NCBI GenBank assembly: GCA_963710745.1
Contig: CAVQBP010000024.1
Location: forward strand, 620,001 to 684,000
Length of the DNA: 64,000 nucleotides
Direction: 5' to 3'
DNA from: CAVQBP01 sp963710745
GTDB taxonomy: Bacteria > Bacteroidota > Ignavibacteria > Ignavibacteriales > Ignavibacteriaceae
Numbering within the stretch: position 1 is the stretch's first letter; each line of letters starts with the position of its first letter. A program made the position numbers and the translations under genes. The notes beneath the pieces were generated by a model, which was not told the DNA's origin, did not search any database, and saw only the letters and a program-made list of their open reading frames with translations. Shown here piece by piece: positions 26,396 through 36,790 of the stretch.

Positions 26396-29300
26396 TTAAA
26401 AATCATACCCCAAAGAAAAATAGAATTTAGGAGATGAGAAATGCTGTACATTATACGCCCATGCAACATCAAATCTCATTAAAAAATAGAATAGAAATAT
26501 CCTTGCACCAAAACCGGTTCCCATAAGTAAATCTTTAGATATTACACTTCCATCAGCCGTTCTTTCGAAAAATCTAAGCTGTTGGTTGTTGTCCCATGCA
26601 GCTCCCATATCGATAAATGCGGCTCCAAAGATATTGCTGAATAATATCGGAAGCGGACCGGTAACCAGGTATCTTATTAAAGGAAATCTGAATTCAATGT
26701 TGAGCAAACCATATTTAGATCCTATTTCCTGGGCATAATCAAATCCCCTCAGAGGTAAAACAGGAGTAAGGAAGGCAAAATCGGAAGGAGAAGTAAGGGG
26801 TATATCGCCGGTAGCAAATCTTCTGTTTATCCAATTTTCAATACCGCCTATAAAAAACTTTTGCGGTGTTGCCCCGCCAGAATAACCTCCTGATAATCTA
26901 AAAGCAAATGAGTAATAATCCCAAAACCTGAAATAAGTTCTATAGTCTCCAAGAATAGAATAAAAGTTCAAATTTCTTTGAGATATACCGGGATTGCCAA
27001 GCAGGTCAAATCTGTAACGGGTACCATCAATCGGCGCAGTAAAACCCCATAGGCTGTTGTCATGGATAAAACTAATTGAAGGTACAATGAAAGAAACTTT
27101 TTCGGATGTTACGGCAGGATTGTCCAGGTTTTCTTCCAAAACATTTAACCAGCTTAAGCCGCCTTCAACTCTGTAAAATTTATTAAGCGGGTAGCTTAAA
27201 GAACCGACAAGACCAAAATTCCTGAAGCGATAAAGATTATTACCCAAACCCCCAAGCAAAACAAATCGTGCTGTATGAAATCCTTCGATACCATAATTAA
27301 GCCTGTTAGCCAAATAATAATAAGCTAACCCATAATCACTGTTTTTCAGATCAATTTGAAGACTGGTTACCCCGATTAACCGGTAATTACCAAGTACATC
27401 ACTAAATGAAAAAACCGTTGTGCCAAGCAAACCATACAATGAGCTGTATCCGGCATTGGCATAAATAATATCGGGAGAGAAAGTAATTTTGTACCTGTTA
27501 ACTTTATAATTTCCTTCTGTATCAAGTTTATCGGCTAATGTAAATTTATTTTCATTAGAATTGCTTGTATCAGGTTTAACATTCGATTCCCCGCCAAAAA
27601 CATAATTTTTAAAATCAATTTTTACTGAATCACCGTAGGTATGTGAAGTATCTATATAACTGCCTGTATAAAAGGCCAGGGAGCTGGTTCTTGAAGAATC
27701 AAAGGATAAATTATTTTCCCGTGTTTCTTCCGGTTCATCCTTCTGAGCTTCCTTTTCCCTCAATTCGGCAACATATTTAGTCGGCGGAAGATTAACTTTA
27801 TCGGTTTTAGGTTCAAAAGGATTGTTCATTAAAAATAAATTATATGAACCTTCCACGAGAGTAGCAAAAACCAGCTTAAGTCCATCTTTTGAAGCGGAGA
27901 GCTGGGAAATACCAGTTAATGAATTGGTAATTGGAACCGGTTTTATATCGGCAATACTGACAACTTTATCTGTATCATTTAAGACAACTCTTTTTTTATA
28001 GATATTTGTTATTCCATTTAAATCAGAAACAAACAAAATTTCTTTTCCGCCGGGACCGCAGATTGGAAAGCTCTCATCACTTTCCGGCATATTTGTTACA
28101 CGAGTAATTTCCTTGTTATTAATATTAATTGAATAAATGTCTGTCTGACTAAAATTAAATTTATAAATCTTAAAAGAATCGGGAAGTGCAGAGGTATTCA
28201 GATAATTCCTTCTATCAGATGAGAAATATATTTCTTTGCTGTCATTTGACCAGGAAGGATCATCGTCAGTAAATAGATCATTTGTAAGGTTAACTAATTT
28301 TTCGGTTTCCAGATTATAAACGTATATATCGGATTGTGCGGGAGTATGTCCTACAAAAGCTAAATATTCACCGTCCGGTGACCATGCAACTCTTTTAATT
28401 CCATCCAAGCGTACAGGAAGAGTTTCTTTAATTTCCGAATTAACATCTATAATGTAAATTACATCATACCCATCGCTTTTAGCAGTTAATGCAAGTTTTG
28501 TTTCATCCGGTGACCATGACATACCGGGCGTAACAACATTAAGCTGTTCGAAATCAGCAGTTCTGTTCCCCTTAACCAGTTTTTTAATGATCTTTCCATC
28601 AATTGCATTCATTATAAAAACATCAAAATATGTATCTCTGTTTGAAATAAAAGCTATCTTATCACCCTGAGGTGAAATTGCCGGACTGGTATTATAGAAT
28701 CCGCCATCCTTTTCAGGATCGGTTAATCTTTTAGCAAATTCTTCCGGGTCTTTTCTTGTTGCTATATCAGGCCAATAAGTTTTTTTAATTTCTTTTTTCC
28801 ATCTTTCACTGAATTCTTTAAGAGTAAGCCCAAGTGATTCTTTAAAAGCCGCTTCAACACTCCCCGTTTCTTTTAGTTTATTAACTATCTCACCGATTTT
28901 TTCTTTACCATATCTTTCTGAAATATAATGCCATACGGCTTCACCGCCGCGGTAAGCCATATATCCGTTCAATTGCTGGATATCCGGAAGATATTCGGAA
29001 ATTATTGCATCACGGATAAACATATCAGTATTGATATCCCATCCTAAAGACTGGTATTCAGCCATACCTTCATTAAACCAGGCAGGAATATTAATATTAA
29101 TATTGTTGGAAATAATATTTTGAATTGACCCGCCGAAAAACATATCATTTATAACACCGTGAGTAAGCTCATGATGAATTAAATGCTGAAATTCTTTATA
29201 TGAACCCATAAACTGAACAACAACCCTGTTCTTAAACAGTTCGGTAAATCCTTCAATACCTTCACTTAAATACTGATCTGTAATATTAGTTTCCTGGAAA

Positions 29301-29572
29301 TCATTTGTCGAATTATAAACAATAATAGCTATCCGGTTATTAATTTTGTAGTTGAAGCTCTTCTGAATCGATTTCAAATCTTTTTCAGATTCCTTGGCAG
29401 TAAATTCAGCAAGATTTTCTCCCCCTTTGTTGAAATAAATATCAAAATGATCGGTTTGGATATAATACCATGTTAGTTTTTTATACTGAACTTTATTTTG
29501 TCCGAATTGGCAGAATACAAGAGGCTGGGATAAAAAAAAGATTAAAAGAATACATAGTAAAAAATTTTTCAT
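26396..29572 (-). CDS. Gluzincin-like peptidase / TolB-type propeller / Omp85-type barrel fusion protein
   Basis: A 1058-residue exported protein with three parts. After a signal peptide (ending near VFCQF) comes a peptidase MA-like domain. Its HHELTHG (HExxH, near 133-139) and downstream NEGMAEY supply the zinc ligands and third Glu of a gluzincin. Residues about 285-590 are WD40/TolB-like propeller repeats (for example SPQGDKIAFISNRD, SPDETKLALTAKSDGYD, SPDGEYLAFVG). The last 350 residues form an Omp85-type beta-barrel with an LRGF motif (VRGF equivalent) and a terminal Phe. It is predicted to sit in the outer membrane with periplasmic peptidase and propeller. It is followed upstream by rnr and tamB on the same strand. 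Substrate and role are unknown. Confidence 0.88.
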   Translation of the reverse strand: MKNFLLCILLIFFLSQPLVFCQFGQNKVQYKKLTWYYIQTDHFDIYFNKGGENLAEFTAKESEKDLKSIQKSFNYKINNRIAIIVYNSTNDFQETNITDQYLSEGIEGFTELFKNRVVVQFMGSYKEFQHLIHHELTHGVINDMFFGGSIQNIISNNININIPAWFNEGMAEYQSLGWDINTDMFIRDAIISEYLPDIQQLNGYMAYRGGEAVWHYISERYGKEKIGEIVNKLKETGSVEAAFKESLGLTLKEFSERWKKEIKKTYWPDIATRKDPEEFAKRLTDPEKDGGFYNTSPAISPQGDKIAFISNRDTYFDVFIMNAIDGKIIKKLVKGNRTADFEQLNVVTPGMSWSPDETKLALTAKSDGYDVIYIIDVNSEIKETLPVRLDGIKRVAWSPDGEYLAFVGHTPAQSDIYVYNLETEKLVNLTNDLFTDDDPSWSNDSKEIYFSSDRRNYLNTSALPDSFKIYKFNFSQTDIYSININNKEITRVTNMPESDESFPICGPGGKEILFVSDLNGITNIYKKRVVLNDTDKVVSIADIKPVPITNSLTGISQLSASKDGLKLVFATLVEGSYNLFLMNNPFEPKTDKVNLPPTKYVAELREKEAQKDEPEETRENNLSFDSSRTSSLAFYTGSYIDTSHTYGDSVKIDFKNYVFGGESNVKPDTSNSNENKFTLADKLDTEGNYKVNRYKITFSPDIIYANAGYSSLYGLLGTTVFSFSDVLGNYRLIGVTSLQIDLKNSDYGLAYYYLANRLNYGIEGFHTARFVLLGGLGNNLYRFRNFGLVGSLSYPLNKFYRVEGGLSWLNVLEENLDNPAVTSEKVSFIVPSISFIHDNSLWGFTAPIDGTRYRFDLLGNPGISQRNLNFYSILGDYRTYFRFWDYYSFAFRLSGGYSGGATPQKFFIGGIENWINRRFATGDIPLTSPSDFAFLTPVLPLRGFDYAQEIGSKYGLLNIEFRFPLIRYLVTGPLPILFSNIFGAAFIDMGAAWDNNQQLRFFERTADGSVISKDLLMGTGFGARIFLFYFLMRFDVAWAYNVQHFSSPKFYFSLGYDF

Positions 29573-29602
29573 GTTTAACCCTTTTTGTGTCTACACCTGC
29601 AG

Positions 29603-31702
29603 CTAATGGTCAATAATGATAAAATCCAGCTCACTTTTCTCCTGGTCGACCCTGACAAGCTTTACCCGGACTTTATCACCAAGCCTAAACTGTTTTTTAG
29701 AATTTCTACCAATTAACGAATATTTTTTCTCATCGTAAACGTAAAAATCTCCCTCTAAATCTCTAATCTTTACCAAACCTTCAGCAAGATTTTCCAATAT
29801 TTTTACAAACATTCCAAAATGAATTATTCCTGATATTATTGCATCAAATTCTTCTCCTATATGGTCTTTCAGATATTCAATCTGTTTTAACTTAATAGAA
29901 AATCTTTCAGCTTCAATTGCAGACCTTTCTGTCTGGGAAATATGGTCACTTATTTCCTTAAGAATATTATATGAATAATTTGTTCCATTTACACCATCAA
30001 TATATTGATACAATAACCGATGCACCATCAAATCCGAATATCTTCTGATAGGTGAAGTAAAATGAGTATAATATTTAAACCCTAAACCAAAATGGCCTAT
30101 ATTATCGGCTGAATATACCGCTTTGGCCATTGATCTTATTGCAAGCTCATTAATTAAATCTTCTTCTTTTTTCCCCCTAACCTGTTTAATTAAAAGCTGA
30201 AACTGATTTGATTTTGATAAGCCGTCAGGAGCAAAAGAATATCCTAAAGATTTAACAAACTTGGCGAACTCAAAGATCTTTTCCTGGTCGGGAAGATCGT
30301 GTACTCTATAAATAAAAGGTTTCTGTTTATTTTTTTGAGAGAGACTTATATGTTTAGCACAGATTTTATTTGCCAAAAGCATAAATTCCTCAACCAGCAT
30401 GTTGCTCTGCTTCAACTCTTTTTTAAAAATAGCAACCGGCTTACTATCTTCATCCAGCTCAAATTTAATTTCAGGAGTAAAAAATTCAATACTTCCTTCA
30501 CGCATTCTTTTTTTTCTTAAAGTCTGAGCTAAGCTATTTAGTTCAGCAATATCATCATAAAAATCTCCGTTACCGCTTTCAATTATTTCCTGGACTTCAT
30601 CATAATTGAATCTTCTTTTACTTCTAATAACAGATTTTTTTATCTCATATTGTACAAGTTTGCCTCTTTTGGTTAATTCAGCTATTACAGAATAAGTAAG
30701 TCTATCTTCATCCGGAACCAGTGAACAAATGAAATTAGAAATTCTTTCCGGCAGCATAGGAATAACTTTCCCTATAAGATAAACACTATTCCCTCTCTTT
30801 AAAGCCTCCTTATCAATATCAGATTTTGATTTAACATAATGACCTACATCTGCTATATGAATACCAACAGAAAAATTACCATTTCCTAATTTTTTAATTG
30901 AAAGAGCATCATCAAAATCCTTAGCATCAATCGGATCGATTGTAAACACATTGTCTTTCCTGAAATCAATCCTATTCTCAGTCTCTTCATTACTTATTGA
31001 TTTTTCAATTTTTTCTGATTCATCAATGACTTTAGGAGGAAATGTATATGGCAGATTAAATTCTTTTGCTATTGAAGTGATTTCAGCATCCTTTGAACCT
31101 GCTTTTCCAAGTACTTCGATAATCTCTCCTTCGGGATTCAGCATCGAAGATTCCCACTGAATATTTCCAACAATCACTTTATCTCCGATATTTGCTCCTT
31201 TCAGGTTCCCGCCTTCAACATAAATATCTCTTGGAATATTAGGATCATCAGGTTTAATAAAATAGAAATTATGTGAATGTTCCAGAATTCCAATAATCTC
31301 ATCTCTTTTTCTTTTCAGAACATTAATGACCTGTCCTTCAATATTTTTTCCTTTCCTGGAGGCGAATAAGGCAACTTCAACTTTATCCCCGTTAAATGCA
31401 GTTCCTAAATTTCTGGCTGCGATAAAAATATCACCAATTTTCCGGTTATCGACTACAACAAACCCAAATCCTCCTTCAGTAATTTCCAGCACTCCTGTTA
31501 TCTTATGCATGCTGGGGATCATGTTCAGCTTATACTTTTTCCCGCTTTTTGTAATAAACTGATCCTCATATAATTTGTGAAGAACCGATTTTAATTCGCT
31601 ATACTCATGGCTGGCGTCAAGCTGCAATCGCTGGGAAATTTCTTTGGGTTTAAATCCTCTGCCGGGATTTTTTTTAAAAAATGCAATTACTTTTTTCTTC
31701 AT
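29603..31702 (-). CDS. rnr: Ribonuclease R
   Basis: A 699-residue 3'-5' exoribonuclease of the RNase II/RNB family. It has an N-terminal winged-helix segment (KEISQRLQLD), two cold-shock domains (GGFGFVVVDNRKIGDIFIAARN near 77-98 of the first), and the RNB catalytic core. The core includes FTIDPIDAKDFDDALSI with the clustered Asp ligands, and HFTSPIRRYSDLMVHR. A C-terminal S1 domain follows (IISGIIHFGMFVKILENLAEG). It degrades structured RNA and helps in rRNA and tmRNA quality control. It lies between the Omp85 fusion gene (30 bases) and tamB (19 bases), so it is probably in the same operon. Confidence 0.96.
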   Translation of the reverse strand: MKKKVIAFFKKNPGRGFKPKEISQRLQLDASHEYSELKSVLHKLYEDQFITKSGKKYKLNMIPSMHKITGVLEITEGGFGFVVVDNRKIGDIFIAARNLGTAFNGDKVEVALFASRKGKNIEGQVINVLKRKRDEIIGILEHSHNFYFIKPDDPNIPRDIYVEGGNLKGANIGDKVIVGNIQWESSMLNPEGEIIEVLGKAGSKDAEITSIAKEFNLPYTFPPKVIDESEKIEKSISNEETENRIDFRKDNVFTIDPIDAKDFDDALSIKKLGNGNFSVGIHIADVGHYVKSKSDIDKEALKRGNSVYLIGKVIPMLPERISNFICSLVPDEDRLTYSVIAELTKRGKLVQYEIKKSVIRSKRRFNYDEVQEIIESGNGDFYDDIAELNSLAQTLRKKRMREGSIEFFTPEIKFELDEDSKPVAIFKKELKQSNMLVEEFMLLANKICAKHISLSQKNKQKPFIYRVHDLPDQEKIFEFAKFVKSLGYSFAPDGLSKSNQFQLLIKQVRGKKEEDLINELAIRSMAKAVYSADNIGHFGLGFKYYTHFTSPIRRYSDLMVHRLLYQYIDGVNGTNYSYNILKEISDHISQTERSAIEAERFSIKLKQIEYLKDHIGEEFDAIISGIIHFGMFVKILENLAEGLVKIRDLEGDFYVYDEKKYSLIGRNSKKQFRLGDKVRVKLVRVDQEKSELDFIIIDH

Positions 31703-31721
31703 TAGATTAAAACTTAAAAAG

Positions 31722-34700
31722 TTAGAATTCGAATTTGTATTTAAGCCCCAATTCGTTAATCATTTCACCAGGAAGCCCTGTTTGGTTTAAAGACTGCTTT
31801 CTTTCCAGCCTAACCAGAAGACTTTTAAATATAGGATATTCTATCATAACGTTTACCTGATTTAAATCCTGGAACACATCCGAAGCACCTCCGATAGAAT
31901 ATCTGAAATCCTGAACTCTTCCGGCTAAATTTATTTTAGTTTTACCTTCCACTCTCCGAAGCTGAATACTTTTGACATAGTCCCCCAAGTAAGAATTTAA
32001 AAATCCTCCGAGAATAGAGCCGGCCAGCGAAGTTGATGCATTTTCCAGGTACCCTCCCGATGCATTCGGACTGCTACTCTGGTTAACAAATCTTCCTGCA
32101 ATTATAAATAATACTGCATCGGAAGCATCATACTGGGGAGAGGGTTCGTTATTATCAATTGCAGACTGCCCTACATAAACGGCAATATTGTTTTTTTCCT
32201 GGATAAAATTTTTATCCAGTTCTTTTAACGGACCCTGAATTTTAATTTTTACGGCAACTTTTTCTTCCTGTGCAGATGATGAATCCGGGGTCCAGTAGTC
32301 TGAATATGTTGCCGTAATATCCAGATAAGGATTATCTAATTCGCTTTCAAATCTTATTGTACCATCAGCGGTAAGAGTCTTAAAGAATTGAAGGTTAGAA
32401 CCATCAAGAAGTTTTAATTCTCCCTGTGCATTCGGAGAGCCGGCAATTTTTTCATACTGGAAATTTCCGCTCAGATATGCAGTTAATTTCTGGTTAAGTT
32501 CTTTTGAAAGGATAAAAATTATTTTTGCTTCTTTCTCAACTTTTACGTCAATCTTATAATCAAAATTAAATCCGTTTGACTTGTTATTTTCCCTGCTGCT
32601 CTGTTCCTGCGATAGTTTAACCAGGTTTTCGAAATCAATATTTCTTCCGCCTTGTTTAGATGTATCCTGAGCATATTTATAAATATAACCCTGCAAACTA
32701 TTTTGATAGGCACCCTGGGTTTGGGGGAAAGTAAGATCTGCATGAGAAATTGTAATGGGTGCTTGTATCAAAGCTTTATTATTTTCCATTGTATATTTAA
32801 TATTACCATTGGTATTGATAACAAGATCTCCATAAACAGTCGGGCTTGCGCTTCTGGATTCTCCGCCTAAAACTTTTAAATTGCCGCTAATATTAAATTG
32901 AGATGACACAATGTCCAGGTTATCCAGGGCTGCTTTACCGTTTCCGGTCATTTTGCCACCGTATTGTGTATTTTTACTATTTTCGATCAACAGGCTATCC
33001 AGAGTAAGCTCGCCTTTGGTTACATTTAGTTTTATCCCGGCATTATATTCCAGATTATTTGCATCTGCAATAAAGGAGGCGCTTTGTAATGAAAGTGAAC
33101 CTTCCGGATCTATATTATCAAATGTACCTGATATATTTAATTTCCCTAATAGAATTCCTTTCAGTTCCCTGACCCCGGGTAAAACATTTCCGAAAGGAGC
33201 CAGATTAAAATTGTCAGCAAGCAATCTGAGATTAATCGTTTTATTTTTATTTACCGTTCCTTCGGAATCGGCATTATTTTTAATGCCTAAATCCAATGGT
33301 ACTGAGCCGGTAACCAATAGCTGGGGCTTTTTATTATTTTCCAGGGAATCAATAAATTTAAGATCAACCGAAAGACTTTCATCTTTATAATTGAATTTTC
33401 CTTTTAAAGCACCCAGGTTTTTACTTTTGTAAGTAACGCTGTCAATATCGGCATTAACATTTAACAACGGTTTTTCTAAATCGCCTTTTATATCTGCATT
33501 TAAATTTATACTGCCGAGTAAAGTATTGCTTGAATTGAGTTCAAGTAAATTTTTGCTCAAATCTCTGCCCCTGAAATTTTTTAACTGAACTTGTAAATTT
33601 TGAGTACCTGTTTGTGACAGGTTACCATTTACAGCAATCTCACCAAATCCATTTTCACGCTCCAGGATGAAATTATTTACTTCAAGACTATCGTTAATAT
33701 ATGCAAGGTTTATGGTGTCTTTATTTATTAGTTTAAAATCATTATACCTTAAGCCCAATGTATCCAGCGATAGATATATTTTACTCCCGCTAAAATCCAG
33801 ATTACCGGAAATTTTTGCGGCAGCATTATCTTCCCAATCTGCAGATAAATACAGCTTGGTATCATTACCGGATAAATCGAGATTAAATAATAGATTTTTT
33901 ATATCCTTGCCTGTAAAAACTCTATCTGTTTTTAAGTTTAATTTTGCATAAACATCATGAAGCGAATTTGCATTAAACGCATTTTTCAGGTCAAAATCCA
34001 AATTAAGATTTGACAAGAAAAAGACTTCCTGTTTACCCCAAAATTTTACATAATTCAGTTTTGATTTTAATGATATCTGAACGCTATCTCTGCTGTTTTT
34101 GATTTCACCGCTTAGTTCTCCATCAACTTCAAGCTGATTACTTCCTAATAATAAAGAAATTAATTCAAAATTTTTGAAATCTATTAAATATTGGATATCA
34201 GAAGAAGTATCTATTGAAGCGAACAAATTTTTATTTACAAATAAACTATCAGTTTGATTGTAATTTTGAGATGAAGATATTTCGTTTATTTTATTTTTAA
34301 CAGAATAAGATAAAAAATCTGCTTCGGCGCTTAACAAACTAACCGCCTGGTTAATTGAGAAGCTGCCGTCCAGCGTAATATCTGCCAAATCGGAAATAAT
34401 ATTTATTATTCTCTGCCCATTGTCATTGCTTCTCAAATCCACTATCGCTCTTGTACTATCAATGTGAATATTATTTATATAGGAATCATAAAGCTTCATG
34501 TTTAGAAACAGGTTCAGCTTATTCAGTTCAAAGTTACTGCCTTCGGCATTTATACTGAAATTAAGACTGGTATTAAAAGATGTGTCCATAGATATCTTTG
34601 CAACATTGAAATCCTTTACATTTCCATTAATTTTATACGAAGGATTACTATCAGTAAAGTCAAAATTACCTGTCAATGTTGTATTCATTGTATCTGAAGT

Positions 34701-36206
34701 AGCCAGGAGACGGTACTTAATATTTTTTGATTTTGCAGATATTCTTAATCGCAATGTATCCAGAATGTTTCCATTAAAAGCGGAACCATCTGCGACATAA
34801 TTAACATTTGCACTCAGATCCTCCGGTGATACACCTATCCCTTTTATTTTTCCGTGTGAATTCAAATTTGTATTAACACCCGCAAAAGGCAATATATTAA
34901 AATTAATAGTTCTAAAATTAATATTATACTGCATTAATTGATTTGAAAGATTTAAACCGGCTTTAACAGCAACATCTCCTTTTTCTGTTTTCAGATATAA
35001 AGTTGAACTAAAGTCAAGCGGTTTACCGCTGTAAATCAGGGTATCAAATCTTAATAATCCAAGTTCAGGATAAACCGGCACTTTTATGGACGGCAACAAT
35101 TTATTAACATCATTTTGATTTACATAAGAATCATAAAATGATGTAGAAATAAACATGTCAGCAGCGTGATCCAAATTTCTTATATCTCCTTTTGCATTTA
35201 AAAAAGTACTGTCATAATTAATTTCAAGTTCATCAATATTAAGCTTATGCAGATTCCCTGAAGTTTTTATATTTGCCCCAACACTTCCTTTAAGTATATT
35301 TGTAGACGGAACAAAAGCAGTGAGATCATCGAAATTAATAGAATCGGCATCCAATTCTAAATTTATATCTGCAGTATTAAAATCAGAAGCAGTATCAAAC
35401 GGAGAGAATTTATTTACACTGGAATTAATTACAAATTTGGATCTGCCTGTTACGACTTTAAAATCATTAACCTTAATTCCTTCTTCATCAACAGAGAAAT
35501 TTCCGGAAAGATTATTAACAAAGAAGTGCCTTATGTTGGTTATTGTATTCAGGTTGTCAATCCCGATTTCGAAATTGTTTTTATTAATATCGGCAAAAGC
35601 ACTTAACGTAAGATTAATATTCTGCAGTCTGAAATCATCCATATTCAGACTATCATATTTTTGCATACTTCCGTCTTTATCATAATTCTGCAATGAAAAA
35701 TTCACATTATTAAGCTGCAGTTTTGCTACTTCAATTGTAAAAGGGAAGGTAGATTTTGAAGTATCTGTATTCTTGGAAGGAGGAAAAAGCCCGGAAATAT
35801 TTAATTCGCCTGATTTATCTTTTATTAACGATACACTTGCATCCCTTAATTCGAATTCCCTTATATAAATTTTCTTAAGCAGAAGATGGAGCGGGCTGGT
35901 TTTAATTGAAATTGTCCCTGCATTAAGGAGTGTATCCTTCCCCATATTCACGACAGCATTTTTTAAGATCAGGGAAGTAAATATTGTACCTTCAATTTTA
36001 TTAATATGCAAATTACCGTTCATAACGGAATCAGCCTGGGCAACGACAAAATCTTTTAAATAATTTCTGAATGTTGATGTCTGGCTGAATCCAAAAGCAA
36101 TAACCAAAAGAATAAATACAGCTATGCCTGTATATAGAAATATATTAACTATTCTTTGAAGAAGAGTCCTTTTCTTTTTTACTTTTTTCTGCTCCTGGTT
36201 TTCCAA
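31722..36206 (-). CDS. tamB: Translocation and assembly module protein TamB-like (DUF490)
   Basis: A 1494-residue AsmA/TamB-superfamily protein. A single N-terminal signal-anchor helix (IFLYTGIAVFILLVIAFGF) follows a basic, Lys-rich start. A very long repetitive beta-rich region with many Asn/Asp/Ser strands spans the periplasm. The C-terminal DUF490 domain includes LKLLDGSNLQFFKTLTADG and the closing NELGLKYKFEF. Such proteins form a hydrophobic groove between inner and outer membranes for lipid transport or OM protein assembly. E. coli TamB is somewhat shorter (about 1260). It is encoded 19 bases upstream of rnr, and the downstream Omp85-barrel fusion gene could supply a TamA-like partner (inference). 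Confidence 0.9.
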   Translation of the reverse strand: MENQEQKKVKKKRTLLQRIVNIFLYTGIAVFILLVIAFGFSQTSTFRNYLKDFVVAQADSVMNGNLHINKIEGTIFTSLILKNAVVNMGKDTLLNAGTISIKTSPLHLLLKKIYIREFELRDASVSLIKDKSGELNISGLFPPSKNTDTSKSTFPFTIEVAKLQLNNVNFSLQNYDKDGSMQKYDSLNMDDFRLQNINLTLSAFADINKNNFEIGIDNLNTITNIRHFFVNNLSGNFSVDEEGIKVNDFKVVTGRSKFVINSSVNKFSPFDTASDFNTADINLELDADSINFDDLTAFVPSTNILKGSVGANIKTSGNLHKLNIDELEINYDSTFLNAKGDIRNLDHAADMFISTSFYDSYVNQNDVNKLLPSIKVPVYPELGLLRFDTLIYSGKPLDFSSTLYLKTEKGDVAVKAGLNLSNQLMQYNINFRTINFNILPFAGVNTNLNSHGKIKGIGVSPEDLSANVNYVADGSAFNGNILDTLRLRISAKSKNIKYRLLATSDTMNTTLTGNFDFTDSNPSYKINGNVKDFNVAKISMDTSFNTSLNFSINAEGSNFELNKLNLFLNMKLYDSYINNIHIDSTRAIVDLRSNDNGQRIINIISDLADITLDGSFSINQAVSLLSAEADFLSYSVKNKINEISSSQNYNQTDSLFVNKNLFASIDTSSDIQYLIDFKNFELISLLLGSNQLEVDGELSGEIKNSRDSVQISLKSKLNYVKFWGKQEVFFLSNLNLDFDLKNAFNANSLHDVYAKLNLKTDRVFTGKDIKNLLFNLDLSGNDTKLYLSADWEDNAAAKISGNLDFSGSKIYLSLDTLGLRYNDFKLINKDTINLAYINDSLEVNNFILERENGFGEIAVNGNLSQTGTQNLQVQLKNFRGRDLSKNLLELNSSNTLLGSINLNADIKGDLEKPLLNVNADIDSVTYKSKNLGALKGKFNYKDESLSVDLKFIDSLENNKKPQLLVTGSVPLDLGIKNNADSEGTVNKNKTINLRLLADNFNLAPFGNVLPGVRELKGILLGKLNISGTFDNIDPEGSLSLQSASFIADANNLEYNAGIKLNVTKGELTLDSLLIENSKNTQYGGKMTGNGKAALDNLDIVSSQFNISGNLKVLGGESRSASPTVYGDLVINTNGNIKYTMENNKALIQAPITISHADLTFPQTQGAYQNSLQGYIYKYAQDTSKQGGRNIDFENLVKLSQEQSSRENNKSNGFNFDYKIDVKVEKEAKIIFILSKELNQKLTAYLSGNFQYEKIAGSPNAQGELKLLDGSNLQFFKTLTADGTIRFESELDNPYLDITATYSDYWTPDSSSAQEEKVAVKIKIQGPLKELDKNFIQEKNNIAVYVGQSAIDNNEPSPQYDASDAVLFIIAGRFVNQSSSPNASGGYLENASTSLAGSILGGFLNSYLGDYVKSIQLRRVEGKTKINLAGRVQDFRYSIGGASDVFQDLNQVNVMIEYPIFKSLLVRLERKQSLNQTGLPGEMINELGLKYKFEF

Positions 36207-36286
36207 TTTTTTAATTCAAATTTCTATATAATCGTTACTAAAAATAATTTTATCAATAAATGGAAAAATAAATTACGGAATAAAAA

Positions 36287-36766
36287 TTAATTGTTATACC
36301 TGGCCAGAATTAATTTTATTATTTGTGAAGTAGACTGGTTATTTATAAATTCAATTGTCTGGACAGTACCGCCGTTCTTTTCAACAATATCTTTTCCAAC
36401 TATTTTATCGAGAGCCCAATCCGCTCCTTTTATCAGTATATCAGGAATAACATCTTCTATCAGCATTTGAGGTGTGTCCTCATCAAAAAGTGTTACATAA
36501 TCTACAGGTTTTAAGCTTGATATAATAAATGCTCTTTCTTTTTCATTGATAATCGGTCTCTTTTCTCCTTTAATTCTACGTACCGAACTGTCGCTGTTGA
36601 TACCGACAATAAGAATATCGCCAAGTGATTTAGCCTTTGCGAGATAATCAACATGACCTGAATGCAGGATATCAAAAACACCGTTTGTAAAAACAACCTT
36701 TTTATTTTCTTCTTTCAATTTATTCCTGATTGAAATAATTTCTTCCCTGGTTTTAATTCCGTTCAT
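36287..36766 (-). CDS. rfaE2: D-glycero-beta-D-manno-heptose 1-phosphate adenylyltransferase
   Basis: A 159-residue nucleotidyltransferase that makes ADP-heptose precursor from heptose 1-phosphate and ATP. TNGVFDILHSGHVDYL carries the HxGH active site (near residues 27-42). GINSDSSVRRIKGEKRPI and the closing SQIIKLI are typical. In E. coli this activity is the C-terminal half of HldE; here it is a separate gene directly after the kinase gene (24 bases), as in many non-enteric bacteria. The pathway feeds LPS core heptose. Confidence 0.93.
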   Translation of the reverse strand: MNGIKTREEIISIRNKLKEENKKVVFTNGVFDILHSGHVDYLAKAKSLGDILIVGINSDSSVRRIKGEKRPIINEKERAFIISSLKPVDYVTLFDEDTPQMLIEDVIPDILIKGADWALDKIVGKDIVEKNGGTVQTIEFINNQSTSQIIKLILARYNN

Positions 36767-36790
36767 TCCGATTTCCTAATCTATTAGTTT

